The notes: generated by a model not told the origin, from the sequence alone. Positions 35,516 to 43,819 are shown, counted from the stretch's first letter. The stretch is DNA of 64,000 nt from Paenibacillus xylaniclasticus (GCF_004001065.1 NZ_BIML01000005.1:248001-312000); one strand, 5' to 3'. Numbers and translations: made by a program.

Positions 35516-36466
35516 TTGGTAGTGAACAATCACAACAAACTCAGCATCGTATTGATGAGCATCCTCATCCTCGCCATGTTCCTGTCCGCATGCGGCAGCA
35601 AGGACAGCGAAAACACGGGCAATGCAGAAGAGAAGGTCGTTACCGACAGCATGGGCCATCAAGTGACGATTCCGGCTAACCCGCAGCGCGTTATCGCATC
35701 ATACTTGGAAGACCACCTTACAGCGCTCGGCGTGAAGCCGGCTGCGCAGTGGTCGGTCGCGAACGGCATTCAGGATTACTTGCAGTCAAGCGGTCTCGAA
35801 GGCATACCCAAGATCGGCTACGATCTGCCGGTCGAGCAGGTGATGAGCTTCAGCCCAGATCTGATTATCGTATCGTCCGAGTCTTCAGTCGCCAAAGATA
35901 AATACGATCAACTATCCAAAATAGCGCCCACTTACGTACTCGGCGATGCGGTAGCTAAAGATTGGCGCGCAGCGTTGAAGCAAATCGGTGAGCTCCTGAA
36001 CAAGTCAGATGAAGCGGCGAAAGCCGTGGAGGCTTATGAAGCGAAGGCTGCAGAGGCGAAAGCAAAGCTGGAGCAAGCGGCAGGCGGCCAATCGGCTGCA
36101 GCGCTGTGGCTCGTAGCTAATACGTTCTACATCGTGGATGCAGAGAGCGCAAGCGGTAAAGTTCTGTACGAGGACCTCGGCCTGAAGCAGCCAAATGTTG
36201 TTGCCGAAATGCCGGACAACCAGACGGCGGACTGGAACAAAATTTCACTTGAGAAGCTTGCCGAGCTTGATGCCGATCACATTTTCCTCGTAAACAGCGA
36301 CCAGGCTGCGGCGGACAGCGTGTTGAATGACAGCACGTGGAAGAACCTCCCTGCCGTGAAGGCAGGCCACCTCTATGAGCTGCCGGCAACGAGCAGCTGG
36401 CTGTACAGCGGCTCTATTGCGAACGCACAAACGATCGACGACGTTCTGGCGCACCTCGTGAAATAA
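35516..36466 (+). CDS. Iron-siderophore ABC transporter binding lipoprotein (FecB/FhuD-like)
   Basis: 316 residues from TTG 35516, six bases after GGGAGG. Lipobox LSAC (Cys26), then the type III periplasmic-binding fold: VVTDSMGHQVTIPANPQRVIA at the start, PDLIIVSS, and YEDLGLKQPNVV with FLVNSDQAA in the second lobe. It should bind a ferric siderophore or haem-type ligand at the cell surface. Control by iron is directly supported by the Fur box in the promoter spacer. No permease or ATPase lies nearby, so it must work with a transporter encoded elsewhere. A strong terminator follows. Confidence 0.9.
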   Translation: MVVNNHNKLSIVLMSILILAMFLSACGSKDSENTGNAEEKVVTDSMGHQVTIPANPQRVIASYLEDHLTALGVKPAAQWSVANGIQDYLQSSGLEGIPKIGYDLPVEQVMSFSPDLIIVSSESSVAKDKYDQLSKIAPTYVLGDAVAKDWRAALKQIGELLNKSDEAAKAVEAYEAKAAEAKAKLEQAAGGQSAAALWLVANTFYIVDAESASGKVLYEDLGLKQPNVVAEMPDNQTADWNKISLEKLAELDADHIFLVNSDQAAADSVLNDSTWKNLPAVKAGHLYELPATSSWLYSGSIANAQTIDDVLAHLVK

Positions 36467-36473
36467 GACCAAT

Positions 36474-36519
36474 AAAGGGTCTGTTCCTTGCCTCCAGGCT
36501 TGGAGCAGACCCTTTACTA
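36474..36519 (+). terminator. Terminator after the siderophore-binding lipoprotein gene
   Basis: AAAGGGTCTG pairs with CAGACCCTTT, with inner TCC/GGA and GCCT/AGGC pairs; followed by ACTATTGTG. Also positioned to serve the convergent SASP gene (minus-strand side AAAGGGTCTGC then TTTATTGG). Confidence 0.82.
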
Positions 36520-36546
36520 TTGTGCTAAATACCGCGTAATCCGATC

Positions 36547-36834
36547 TCACTCTCCGTCCTGCTGCGCCAGCTTCTGCTGGGCTAGACGAATCATCTCACG
36601 CACCATTGAACCTCCGATTGCACCGCCTACACGACCCGCATCCTCGGTCTTAAGGCTCCCATTATGGCCCTCCTGAAGCGGTACGCCGAGTGATTGGGCC
36701 ACCTCGTACTTCACATCATCTGGACGGCTCGGATCGACCGTATAGCCCTGCTGCCGCATTACACTAGCCTTGAATGAATTCATGCTCTGCCTTGCCTCGG
36801 GCACTAACAGCCGGTTCCGACTCCTTCTGCTCAT
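36547..36834 (-). CDS. Alpha/beta-type small acid-soluble spore protein
   Basis: 95 residues. DNA-binding SASP of the forespore: RNRLLVPEARQSMNSFK at the start, KYEVAQSLGV holding the GPR protease cleavage region, and the conserved AGRVGGAIGGSMVREMIRLA near the end (split). It coats and protects spore DNA and is degraded on germination. It is longer than the usual 60-70 residues because of a ten-residue N-terminal Arg-rich part and an insert (RQQGYTVDPSRPDD) in the middle. AGGAGGAGGTGG precedes ATG 36834. Expression by sigma-G is expected; I did not see a convincing promoter. Confidence 0.92.
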   Translation of the reverse strand: MSRRSRNRLLVPEARQSMNSFKASVMRQQGYTVDPSRPDDVKYEVAQSLGVPLQEGHNGSLKTEDAGRVGGAIGGSMVREMIRLAQQKLAQQDGE

Positions 36835-36908
36835 CTGTGCTGTGCCACCTCCTCCTGCTTTCGTTAGAAGTACGTTGTCCAGTAATGAAAGAAATATGAG
36901 CCACCAGA

Positions 36909-36958
36909 TTCAAAGGGACAAAAAAAAAGACAAGCCGCGCATAAAGCGCCTTGTCTTC
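36909..36958 (-). terminator. Terminator after the DsbA-like gene
   Basis: Minus strand: AAGACAAG-GCGC pairs with GCGCGG-CTTGTCTT, followed by TTTTTTT. Confidence 0.9.
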
Positions 36959-36967
36959 TCCTTATTA

Positions 36968-37684
36968 TTACTTATCAGATGGAATATCGCAGGCCTCGTC
37001 CGTGCATACGCCGGCCGCTTCACTGCCGACGTCTACGAGCTTCGCCGGGTTCTCGTCTTGCCACGCCTGCTCCAGCGCGCGTAGGAACACCTCGGTCGGC
37101 TGTGCGCCAGATACCGCGTATTTGCGGTTAATGACATAGAATGGTACGCCGCGTACGCCCAGCTTGGCCGCTTCCTGCTCTTCGCTGCGCACGCTATCCG
37201 TGAATCGTCCGCTCGCCAGCGCTTCCGCTGCTTCGGCCCGGTCGAGTCCTGCTTCCTCTGCGATGCTAAGCAGCGTCTCCCGATCCCCTAAGTGCTTTCC
37301 GTCCGTAAAATAACCCTTCAGCAGCAGCTCCGTCAGCTCCGTCCGTTTGCCATAGTGTGCACCAAAGTGCGACAGCCGATGGGCATCGAACGTATTCGTC
37401 AGCACGATAGAATCGAACTGAAAATCAAGCCCGGCCTCAGCGGCAGAACGTCCGACGTTCTGATTCATCTCGATCGCTTGGTCTCGCGTCATGCCGTACT
37501 TCGATGACAGCATATCATGAACATCATGCGGAACATCCTTCTCTGCATTCGGGTCCAGCTCGAAGCTCCGGTATTGGATGTCGATATGATCCCGATGCTC
37601 GAACCACGAGACCGCCTCCTCCAGGCGGCGTTTGCCGATATAGCAGAACGGGCAGGCGAAATCGGACCAAATTTCAATTTGCAT
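36968..37684 (-). CDS. DsbA family oxidoreductase (FrnE-like)
   Basis: 238 residues of the DsbA/2-hydroxychromene-2-carboxylate isomerase fold, no signal peptide, so cytosolic. Redox motif CPFC at Cys11-Cys14 in SDFACPFCYIGK; cis-Pro region GVRGVPFYVINRKYAVSGAQ. A second Cys pair near the C-terminus (CTDEAC) is typical of the FrnE group. Probably involved in thiol redox handling or oxidative stress; partner unknown. The gene is alone, with its own terminator. Confidence 0.88.
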   Translation of the reverse strand: MQIEIWSDFACPFCYIGKRRLEEAVSWFEHRDHIDIQYRSFELDPNAEKDVPHDVHDMLSSKYGMTRDQAIEMNQNVGRSAAEAGLDFQFDSIVLTNTFDAHRLSHFGAHYGKRTELTELLLKGYFTDGKHLGDRETLLSIAEEAGLDRAEAAEALASGRFTDSVRSEEQEAAKLGVRGVPFYVINRKYAVSGAQPTEVFLRALEQAWQDENPAKLVDVGSEAAGVCTDEACDIPSDK

Positions 37685-37759
37685 AAGCTATTGCCACTCC
37701 CTCTTATCCGCTGTCGATCGTACCATTGGCTTCATTATAACGTCTTCAGCGGTGGAAGG

Positions 37760-39133
37760 CTACTTCTTCGAGCTGGTTAACGATTGTGGATGATAGGCAA
37801 GTACCGCATCCCAGCGCCATTGCTCATAGAAGTTATCGCCGAGATCGAGCTCACGAATCCATACGCTGGCGTTATCTCCGCTCCGACTGCCCAGCATTAC
37901 ATCGGCCGAAGCACGATTCGAACGAACCCATGCGAGTCGTCCCTTCGACAAGATCGTTGGATCATATTCGCCATATGCTGCGCTAGCATTGGAAGCCTTG
38001 GCCGCCTCCGTCAACGGCTGCTGCCCGCCTGTCGTCAAATCAATGGCGAACAAAGTCGGATACGGCCGTTTGGTCGAATCATTGTCCCACTCGCTTTCTG
38101 CTGCGCGGGAGACAATAATCCGCGTCGGTCCATCCCATACGAAGCCTTGATCCACTTTCCCCTGCGGCGTATGGCTCTGTGGCTGAGCAGAGGGGTCCGC
38201 GATCGTCCGAAGCTGCTTATTAGCTGTCGCCATACGACCTGCGCCGCCAATATATGCGAGAGCGGCTCCCTCTGGGGACCATTCGAACCATTCGGAATTG
38301 TTGACCATCTCATCAACCTGCCGGAATATACGGCCGTCTGATGAGATGATGCATAGGGCATTGCCATCGGCCGATAACGAGGCGGTCGGGATAGCGAGGA
38401 AGGCGATCCACTTCCCGTCCGCAGACCATCGGAATGGGCTCGTGCCAATTGCCAGCAGCTGCTCTGAAGGCTTCGGTAGCGTATAGACCGTCTCGAATCG
38501 GCTCGGGTCGTCTGCTGCCGTCAGCGGAATACGAAGCAGCTTAACCTGCGTCCAATCCATCATGTCACCGTCTCCATCGCCGCTTGGCTTCGCCTGTGTC
38601 GAAGCGAAGAAGCCGCTGCCATCCGGCAGCCACGAGAAGTTGCTAATTTCCTTCACTGCTGTTGTAACAGGCTTATGCAGTTCTTGTGCCTCGACCCAGC
38701 TTAACTCCCCTTGCTGAACATATGCGAGTCTACTTTCAGTCGGCGACCATTCATAATAACCGTCTGCCAGGCCAACTGCTTGATCGCGTCCGCTCTCCAC
38801 CTCGATAATATGCAGCTCACGAGCACCGCTTCGCTCCTCCCTCGTATATGCAATCCATCGACCGTCTTGCGACCACTTCGGATACCGGAGCAGCGCTCCA
38901 TTCGCTGGTGCTTCCGCCAACTGACGCTCCGCTGAGCCGCTTTGAATCCAAAGCTTGCTGCTGCGGATAAAAGCCGCCTGCAAGCCATCCGTTGCTGCCA
39001 CTTTGCTTTGGCCGGAAGCTTGGACACTTCCAAGCGAATCACGAGCCTTAGAGCTAAGCGAGCTATTCACCGTAAACCCGATCATTACCGCCAATACTAG
39101 CAGCAGAGCCGCTGCCCCTGTACGAACCTTCAC
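37760..39133 (-). CDS. TolB-like beta-propeller protein, secreted or membrane anchored
   Basis: 457 residues. N-terminal hydrophobic segment (AALLLVLAVMIGFTV) serves as signal anchor or signal peptide. The body has repeated WD40/TolB-like blades: YPKWSQDGRWIAYTRE, YYEWSPTESRLAYVQ, NFSWLPDGSGFFAS, PFRWSADGKWIAFLA, WFEWSPEGAALAYIG, GFVWDGPTRIIVS, i.e. at least six blades. Such proteins bind peptides or polymers at the cell surface; no enzymatic residues seen. It lies downstream of the SLH gene on the same strand, with a hairpin between them. Confidence 0.82.
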   Translation of the reverse strand: MKVRTGAAALLLVLAVMIGFTVNSSLSSKARDSLGSVQASGQSKVAATDGLQAAFIRSSKLWIQSGSAERQLAEAPANGALLRYPKWSQDGRWIAYTREERSGARELHIIEVESGRDQAVGLADGYYEWSPTESRLAYVQQGELSWVEAQELHKPVTTAVKEISNFSWLPDGSGFFASTQAKPSGDGDGDMMDWTQVKLLRIPLTAADDPSRFETVYTLPKPSEQLLAIGTSPFRWSADGKWIAFLAIPTASLSADGNALCIISSDGRIFRQVDEMVNNSEWFEWSPEGAALAYIGGAGRMATANKQLRTIADPSAQPQSHTPQGKVDQGFVWDGPTRIIVSRAAESEWDNDSTKRPYPTLFAIDLTTGGQQPLTEAAKASNASAAYGEYDPTILSKGRLAWVRSNRASADVMLGSRSGDNASVWIRELDLGDNFYEQWRWDAVLAYHPQSLTSSKK

Positions 39134-39227
39134 CTTGTACTTCTCTCCTTCTCGCTATTCTCTATTTTTGCTCGCTTCATCTCTACAGTGTCCACGTTTT
39201 GTTCTGGAAGTATGAACATGGTGCACG

Positions 39228-39297
39228 AAAAACCAAAGACCTCTATTAGAGAGACTTGTCAATCGTACGTGTCCTCTACTGGTCTTTGGTTTGTCTT
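39228..39297 (-). terminator. Long-loop hairpin after the SLH gene
   Basis: AAACCAAAGACC pairs perfectly with GGTCTTTGGTTT across about 39 bases. On the minus strand the 3' arm runs into GGTTTTTCG, a terminator-like end. Confidence 0.7.
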
Positions 39298-39307
39298 ATT
39301 CTACTCC

Positions 39308-40021
39308 TTACTCCACCGCTGGCTGCTCTGCGTCCGTCACTGGCTCACTGCCACCAGCCGCCGACTCTTGCTCTTGTTCCTGATGCGCCCTTACAAATTC
39401 GACCGCATTGTATACCATTACGGCCGCCTCCTCGCGATTGACAACAGCCTGCGGGTTGAAGCGCCCTTCTGCATCCAATGCCGTCAGCTTATACAGCAAT
39501 GCGCGTTGAACCGTGCCTTGATACTCTGCTGTCAAATCTGTTTCGTCAGCGATGTTAATGTACATTTTGATCAGCGGATATTGTCCGGTTTTCTCTAGGC
39601 CCTGCACGAGCCAATGAACGAATTGCTCTCGCTTCAGCGGCTGCTTCGGATCAATATCCTCCGGGATGTCGAGGCCGTTCACCTTCGCAATGACCAAATC
39701 ATCCGCATACCACGCAGAGCTGCTCACGTTCTTATAATAGTCTTCCGCCGTCGGAGCCTCCATGAAATCAATTGCCGCCAAGCTAAGCTGCATACTCCGT
39801 ACAATTAAGGTGATGCCCTGCGCAGCGGTCAGCGAATCGGACGGACGGAACTGCTCGTTCGTGACGCCTTGTACAATGCCGCGCGACTGCAGCGTCTCGA
39901 TCTGTATTTGCGCCGAGCTTGTACCAATATCGTTGAAAGAGCCTGCCGCAAGCGCATTGCTCGCCATCGGAATGGTAATCACCATAGCCAGAACGGTTGA
40001 TAACAGCTTCTTCTTCATCAT
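39308..40021 (-). CDS. S-layer homology (SLH) domain protein
   Basis: 237 residues. Signal peptide ending ALAAG, then SLH-type segments: FNDIGTSSAQIQIETLQSRGIVQGV followed by FRPSDSLTAAQGITLIVR (parts), YKNVSSSAWYADDLVIAKVNGL, PLKREQFVHWLVQGLE, and GRFNPQAVVNREEAAVMVYNAV. It ends in an acidic Glu/Gln-rich tail. SLH modules tether proteins to pyruvylated wall polymers. There is no other domain, so it is a small wall-bound SLH protein of unknown task. AAGGAG lies just before two successive ATGs (40021 and 40018). Confidence 0.85.
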   Translation of the reverse strand: MMKKKLLSTVLAMVITIPMASNALAAGSFNDIGTSSAQIQIETLQSRGIVQGVTNEQFRPSDSLTAAQGITLIVRSMQLSLAAIDFMEAPTAEDYYKNVSSSAWYADDLVIAKVNGLDIPEDIDPKQPLKREQFVHWLVQGLEKTGQYPLIKMYINIADETDLTAEYQGTVQRALLYKLTALDAEGRFNPQAVVNREEAAVMVYNAVEFVRAHQEQEQESAAGGSEPVTDAEQPAVE

Positions 40022-40180
40022 GCATTCTCCTTGTCGTTATAACAGTAGTTGTGTTGCTAACTACCAAACGTAAGGAATACGTGGAATGTTTCACCCTTCT
40101 GCTCCTGCCCGATTTTTTTGAAAAAAAAAGCTGATCACCCCTATCACGAGCACAACGGACAGAAGCGGTTTCGCGAACGT

Positions 40181-40529
40181 TCACCAGCTGGGCGATTCCG
40201 GTGAATCGTTCCATACAGCACGGAACGGACTGGACGGTATCAGAACTCCGCCAATCAAGAGCGTCAAATGCGGCGGACTTAGGAGCGCTGCCGTATCGGT
40301 CTCAATCCCGAAGGCTGTATGCCAAGACAAATCCCCTATCCCGCCAGCTAGAAAGTCGCCTACGCCAATCAGCCCCAGCCCATACCCTAGCTGCCATTGG
40401 AATGCTTCACTGCTTTGACGCTCTAATTATTTCCTGCGCAATATGTGCAAGCTCTTCCTTCGTTATATTAAGAGCTTCGCTTCCAACACTACACACGATG
40501 GTGCTGTCCGGCTTCGTTGCCAGGTTCGA
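40181..40529 (-). pseudogene. Decayed coding fragments, including a lost membrane protein
   Basis: Two minus-strand fragments without starts. Fragment A (40529-40407) reads about 40 residues ending ALNITKEELAHIAQEIIRAS plus KQ and a stop. Fragment B (40426-40181), in another frame, reads about 80 residues with clear protein character: GLIGVGDFLAGGIGDLSWHT, AFGIETDTAALLSPPHLTLL, IGGVLIPSSPFRAVW, stop. B looks like the internal part of a multi-helix membrane protein (GDLxWHTxFGIE ... LLSPxHLxLL pattern). Both lack 5' ends, and repeats abut them upstream. I regard them as remnants. Confidence 0.6.
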
Positions 40530-40563
40530 TCATTTATCGAAGCAAGCTTCTTTCTCGACATCT

Positions 40564-40789
40564 CTGCATTTTGTGCAGCATTTCTTGATTCATCTTCCGC
40601 ATGTGCCTAAGTTACTGCATCGAGTGCAACATTTTATCCTCGTTACAGCCCGAAACGAGCTTCTTACCCAATTTTTCTGCATTACGCGCAAAAATTATCG
40701 TTTCATCCTCCGCATTTGGCTCAATTACTGCATTGCGTGCAGCAATTTCCTTCCCCTCATTACGGCTCGAAAAAGGCTCAACGGAAACA
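40564..40789. repeat. 113-bp imperfect tandem repeat made of four CTGCA-N5-TGCAG-headed units
   Basis: Units begin at 40564, 40615, 40677 and 40728. Unit lengths alternate 51 and 62, so units 1 to 3 and 2 to 4 are both exactly 113 bases apart. Each starts with CTGCAT and the half-dyad GTGCA/GCGCA (CTGCATTTTGTGCAG; CTGCATTGCGTGCAG in the best ones). Shared words include TCATCnTCCGCAT, AnTTACTGCAT and TCnTTAC. Sequence identity between copies looks near 60-70 percent by eye. No protein reading is convincing. Confidence 0.75.
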
Positions 40790-40837
40790 AAAAAAGATTA
40801 GGCAGAAAACAAGCTTGTTGTTTTCCACCCAATCTTT
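40786..40837 (-). terminator. Terminator after the molybdopterin oxidoreductase gene
   Basis: Minus strand: AAAGATTGGG..GAAAACAA pairs with TTGTTTTC..CCTAATCTTT, followed by TTTTTGTTTCC. The core GAAAACAAG/CTTGTTTTC is the same as in the 3670-3715 terminator. Confidence 0.85.
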
Positions 40838-40843
40838 AGTGCC

Positions 40844-42889
40844 CTACTTCACAGGCGCCATATTAACTTTGCCGGAGAAAAAGACAGCGCCGCCGCCCAT
40901 ATCAGCCAATCGGTCCGGCGTCAGCGAATTGACATGCTGCTTCGAGCCTGGCATGTCTGCCCACAGCCCTTGGCTTACGAGCACGCCGCGCAGCACAGTC
41001 TGACCAACTGCTGCAGTCAGCACGCATTCGCCGCGCTCGTTCCAAATGCGTACAGGGGCGCCATTCTCAATGCCTGCCGCTTCCGCATCCTCCGCATTGA
41101 TATGCAGCCGCGGGACTTTCTCCATCCGAACATGCTTCTCATTGTTAGAGAACGTTGTGTTCAGGAAATTATGGTTCGGCGCCGGGACGAACAGATAAGG
41201 ATACTCCTCGCCCTCGTCGACGAGCGGCGTATAGGTCGGCAGCGGCGGATATCCGTCCTCCTCCATCCTTGCGGAATAGAGCTCAATCTTGCCGCTAGGC
41301 GTCGGCAAATTCTCGATGAATGAAGATGCGACGTCAGCCTTGATATACAGCTCGCGTTCCAAGCTTTCGTAATCGATGTTCGCAATATACGAATTATCCG
41401 GATTGTTCAGCGCCTGACGAATCATATCCGCCTCCGAATCGCGGAACATCTCGTCCTCGAATCCCATGCCGCGCGCGAGAAGGCGGAAGACGTCAACGTT
41501 CGACTTACTCTCTCCATACGGTTCAATGACCGGCTGGTGCAGCTGAATATAATGATGCCAGTATGAGGCGAAAAAGTCCGTGTTCTCATAAGACGAAGTA
41601 GCCGGCAGCACGATATCGGCGTACATAGCCGTCTCCGTCAGGAACAAATCGTGCACAACCAAGAATAGGTCGTCTCGCGCCAGTCCCCTTCTCACCTTGT
41701 TACCCTCTGGCGCGACAAGCGCCGGGTTGCAGCTGTAGACGTGCATTGAACGGATCGGCGGATCGAGCTCCAGCAGCGCAGCTCCGATCTGATTCATGTT
41801 GATAATGCGGGCGTCTGGATTCGGACGAGCATCCGGCCGCTGCAGCGCGCTGAAATTATGCTCCAAGAAGCCGCCGTTGCCTTTAATCGCTCCGCCGCCT
41901 CGCACAAGCCATTGACCCGTCAGCGCTGGCAGGCACACGATCGTCCGAACGTTCATTCCGCCATTATCATGATGCTGCAGCCCGTTGCCGATGCGGATGA
42001 AGGCCGGCGTAATGTCTGCATACATTCTCGCCAGCTTAATAATATCTTCTGCTGGCACGCCTGTAATAGCTGATACGGTATCCGGATCATAAGAGCGGAC
42101 ATGCTCCCGCAGCTGCTCGTGACCGACCGTATACTGCTGCAGGAACGCTTCATCCGTCCGGCCTTCAGCGAATAAAACATGCATCAGCCCGAGCGCCAGC
42201 GCGCTGTCCGTGCCTGGCTTGATCGGGATAAACCAGTCCGCCCAACGACCAGTCTGGTTCTGATGAACATCAATAACGACGATCTTTGCCCCATTCTTAC
42301 GCGCTTTCTCTGCAAACACAACTTGATGCATGTTCGTGCTGACCGCATTAATGCCCCACATGATGAACAGCTTCGTATGTACCGTGTCCTCTGGGTCCGT
42401 GCCGTAGCCTCCGCCCATCGTATAGGAGTATCCGGCGCTGCCAGCAGCCGAGCAAATCGTTTGATCCAGTATGCTCGCACCGAGACGGTTAAAGAACCGC
42501 CGGTCCATCCCTTCCGCGTTCAATAGACCCATATTTCCATAGAAGCTGTAAGGCAGTATACTCTCTGGGCCATATTCAGCGATTAGCGACTTCCATTTCC
42601 CCGTAATCGTATCGATCGCTTCCTCCCAGCTGATAGGCTCGAACTTCCCTTCACCCTTGACGCCAATTCGCTTCAGCGGCTGCTTCAGCCGCTTCGGATC
42701 ATACAGCCGTTCAGCCATATGACGCACCTTATTGCAGATGTTGCCTTGCGTAACCGGGTGATTCGGATCGCCTTCTATTTTAACGATTTTGCCGTCCTTC
42801 TTATGGATCAACAGCCCGCATTGATCGGGACAGTCGAGGGAACATACGGATGGCACGACCCCGTCCCTCTGCTCAATGAATTGGTGCAT
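40844..42889 (-). CDS. Molybdopterin oxidoreductase (YoaE-like, formate-dehydrogenase family)
   Basis: 681 residues of the DMSO reductase superfamily. N-terminal 4Fe-4S motif CSLDCPDQC (Cys16, 20, 24) and a fourth Cys in QGNICNKV; then molybdopterin-guanine dinucleotide domains (MWGINAVSTNMHQ; SYENTDFFASYWHHYIQ) and the C-terminal MoCo-binding barrel (PNHNFLNTTFSN, VRIWNERGECVLTA). A Cys in DQTICSAAG is the candidate metal ligand. No signal peptide, so cytoplasmic. Overall close in length and layout to Bacillus YoaE; physiological substrate and electron partner unknown. No cofactor synthesis genes are nearby. Confidence 0.87.
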   Translation of the reverse strand: MHQFIEQRDGVVPSVCSLDCPDQCGLLIHKKDGKIVKIEGDPNHPVTQGNICNKVRHMAERLYDPKRLKQPLKRIGVKGEGKFEPISWEEAIDTITGKWKSLIAEYGPESILPYSFYGNMGLLNAEGMDRRFFNRLGASILDQTICSAAGSAGYSYTMGGGYGTDPEDTVHTKLFIMWGINAVSTNMHQVVFAEKARKNGAKIVVIDVHQNQTGRWADWFIPIKPGTDSALALGLMHVLFAEGRTDEAFLQQYTVGHEQLREHVRSYDPDTVSAITGVPAEDIIKLARMYADITPAFIRIGNGLQHHDNGGMNVRTIVCLPALTGQWLVRGGGAIKGNGGFLEHNFSALQRPDARPNPDARIINMNQIGAALLELDPPIRSMHVYSCNPALVAPEGNKVRRGLARDDLFLVVHDLFLTETAMYADIVLPATSSYENTDFFASYWHHYIQLHQPVIEPYGESKSNVDVFRLLARGMGFEDEMFRDSEADMIRQALNNPDNSYIANIDYESLERELYIKADVASSFIENLPTPSGKIELYSARMEEDGYPPLPTYTPLVDEGEEYPYLFVPAPNHNFLNTTFSNNEKHVRMEKVPRLHINAEDAEAAGIENGAPVRIWNERGECVLTAAVGQTVLRGVLVSQGLWADMPGSKQHVNSLTPDRLADMGGGAVFFSGKVNMAPVK

Positions 42890-42992
42890 TGTGCTAACCT
42901 CCCCCTATAATTCGCTAAACATAGCATAGCGGCGCAGATCGCGCAATACGCCTTATTTTTATGGTTATGGATAAAACCCCTTGTGCACCCGG

Positions 42993-43322
42993 TTAATAGG
43001 TATCCGCTTCCCGTCCATCCGGACAGAATCGATACTTATTCAGATCAATGCGCCCATGTAAGCTAACCTCTACGCCTTCCTGCTGCAGCAGGTACAACTG
43101 CGTGCTGCGCCCTTCCTCATCGGGAATCCCGATCTCTCCCTTCGCATTAATGATCCGATGCCACGGCAGCTGATAATTCTTACTCAGCGAGTGAAGCAGC
43201 CGAACAACTTGGCGCGCTCCTCTTGGATTTCCGGCCAAAGCTGCAATTTGCCCGTATGTCATAACGGAGCCTGCTGGTATTCCTTGTATAATCTCAATAG
43301 CTTTTCGAGTGAACGGCTGCAT
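42993..43322 (-). CDS. Alkyltransferase-like protein (ATL, MGMT fold without catalytic Cys)
   Basis: 109 residues matching the DNA-binding domain of O6-methylguanine methyltransferase: VMTYGQIAALAGNPRGARQVVR carries the helix-turn-helix and Arg finger. In the active-site motif PCHR the Cys is replaced by Trp: LPWHRIINAKGEIG (Pro53, Trp54, His55, Arg56). Such ATL proteins bind alkylated guanine without repairing it and flag it for nucleotide excision repair. Single gene. Confidence 0.9.
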   Translation of the reverse strand: MQPFTRKAIEIIQGIPAGSVMTYGQIAALAGNPRGARQVVRLLHSLSKNYQLPWHRIINAKGEIGIPDEEGRSTQLYLLQQEGVEVSLHGRIDLNKYRFCPDGREADTY

Positions 43323-43819
43323 TCCCTTTCCCCCTGCACCGTATTAGCTACTTCCATCATATCCGATGCTGTCAACGTTTCAAGGCCAGGCAGCACCCAC
43401 ACTAACGGAAAAATGAATGCACTAGCTGCGGTCTAGCTTTCTCTTAGCTATTACGGATTCAAAACTCCTTGCCATTTAAATTGGTTGTGCATACGGAAAC
43501 ACCCGTTATATTGTGAGCGTTTCCAACAATTTCATGCCCGAAAATTAAAGAAATTGCTTTTTATAAGCGAAAAAAGTTAAAAACTTTTTTTATTTCAGCC
43601 CAAAAAGGTGTAAAATAGAATCAATAGGTCCAGACAGGTCCGAACCCGATTCGCTCTGTGTCACTAAAGCTTCTACCGTGTCACCTGAGAATAACGTCGT
43701 TGTCGTGATTTCTTTTGTGAAAAATGTTACAATCTTGTGTAGCGTAAGTTTTGCATTAGTGATGGGCACAATCGAGACCACAAACCTAGGTTACTTCAAC
43801 GAAAAGGAGGACGTTCTTA
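43323..43819. other. Intergenic region upstream of the yjlC-ndh pair
   Basis: No gene supported in these 497 bases; a short minus-strand frame at 43590-43781 has no ribosome binding site. Visible: an operator-like dyad ATTGTG...AACAAT at 43510-43530, an A/T hairpin AAAAAAGT/ACTTTTTTT at 43569-43589 that looks like a terminator, and a Rex-like site at 43715-43732 close to the operon. Confidence 0.5.
43715..43732 (+). promoter_or_regulatory. Rex-like operator upstream of yjlC-ndh
   Basis: TTGTGAAAAATGTTACAA: perfect left half TTGTGAA, right half GTTACAA with two deviations from TTCACAA. It overlaps a TACAAT (43728-43733) usable as -10. In Bacillus subtilis the yjlC-ndh operon is controlled by the NADH sensor Rex, so position and target agree. 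Confidence 0.6.

Noticed and set aside
39228-39297. Long inverted repeat considered as insertion-sequence ends
   Set aside because: The arms are 12 bases with a 39-base centre, no transposase is present, and the minus-strand side ends in a U-rich tract after the SLH gene, so a terminator is the simpler reading.
40022-40200. Possible riboswitch in the leader of the SLH gene
   Set aside because: A small hairpin followed by nine T (about 40124-40155, minus strand) is visible, but no conserved aptamer words (c-di-GMP, c-di-AMP, SAM, and others) were found; it is more likely the terminator of the decayed upstream gene.
40201-40839. Plus-strand open frame of 212 codons over the repeat region
   Set aside because: It has no ribosome binding site, runs antisense to the membrane-protein fragment, and crosses the repeats with no domain-like pattern. 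The frame is open by chance.
43590-43781. Small minus-strand frame upstream of yjlC
   Set aside because: No ribosome binding site, and it overlaps the Rex-like site and likely promoter.
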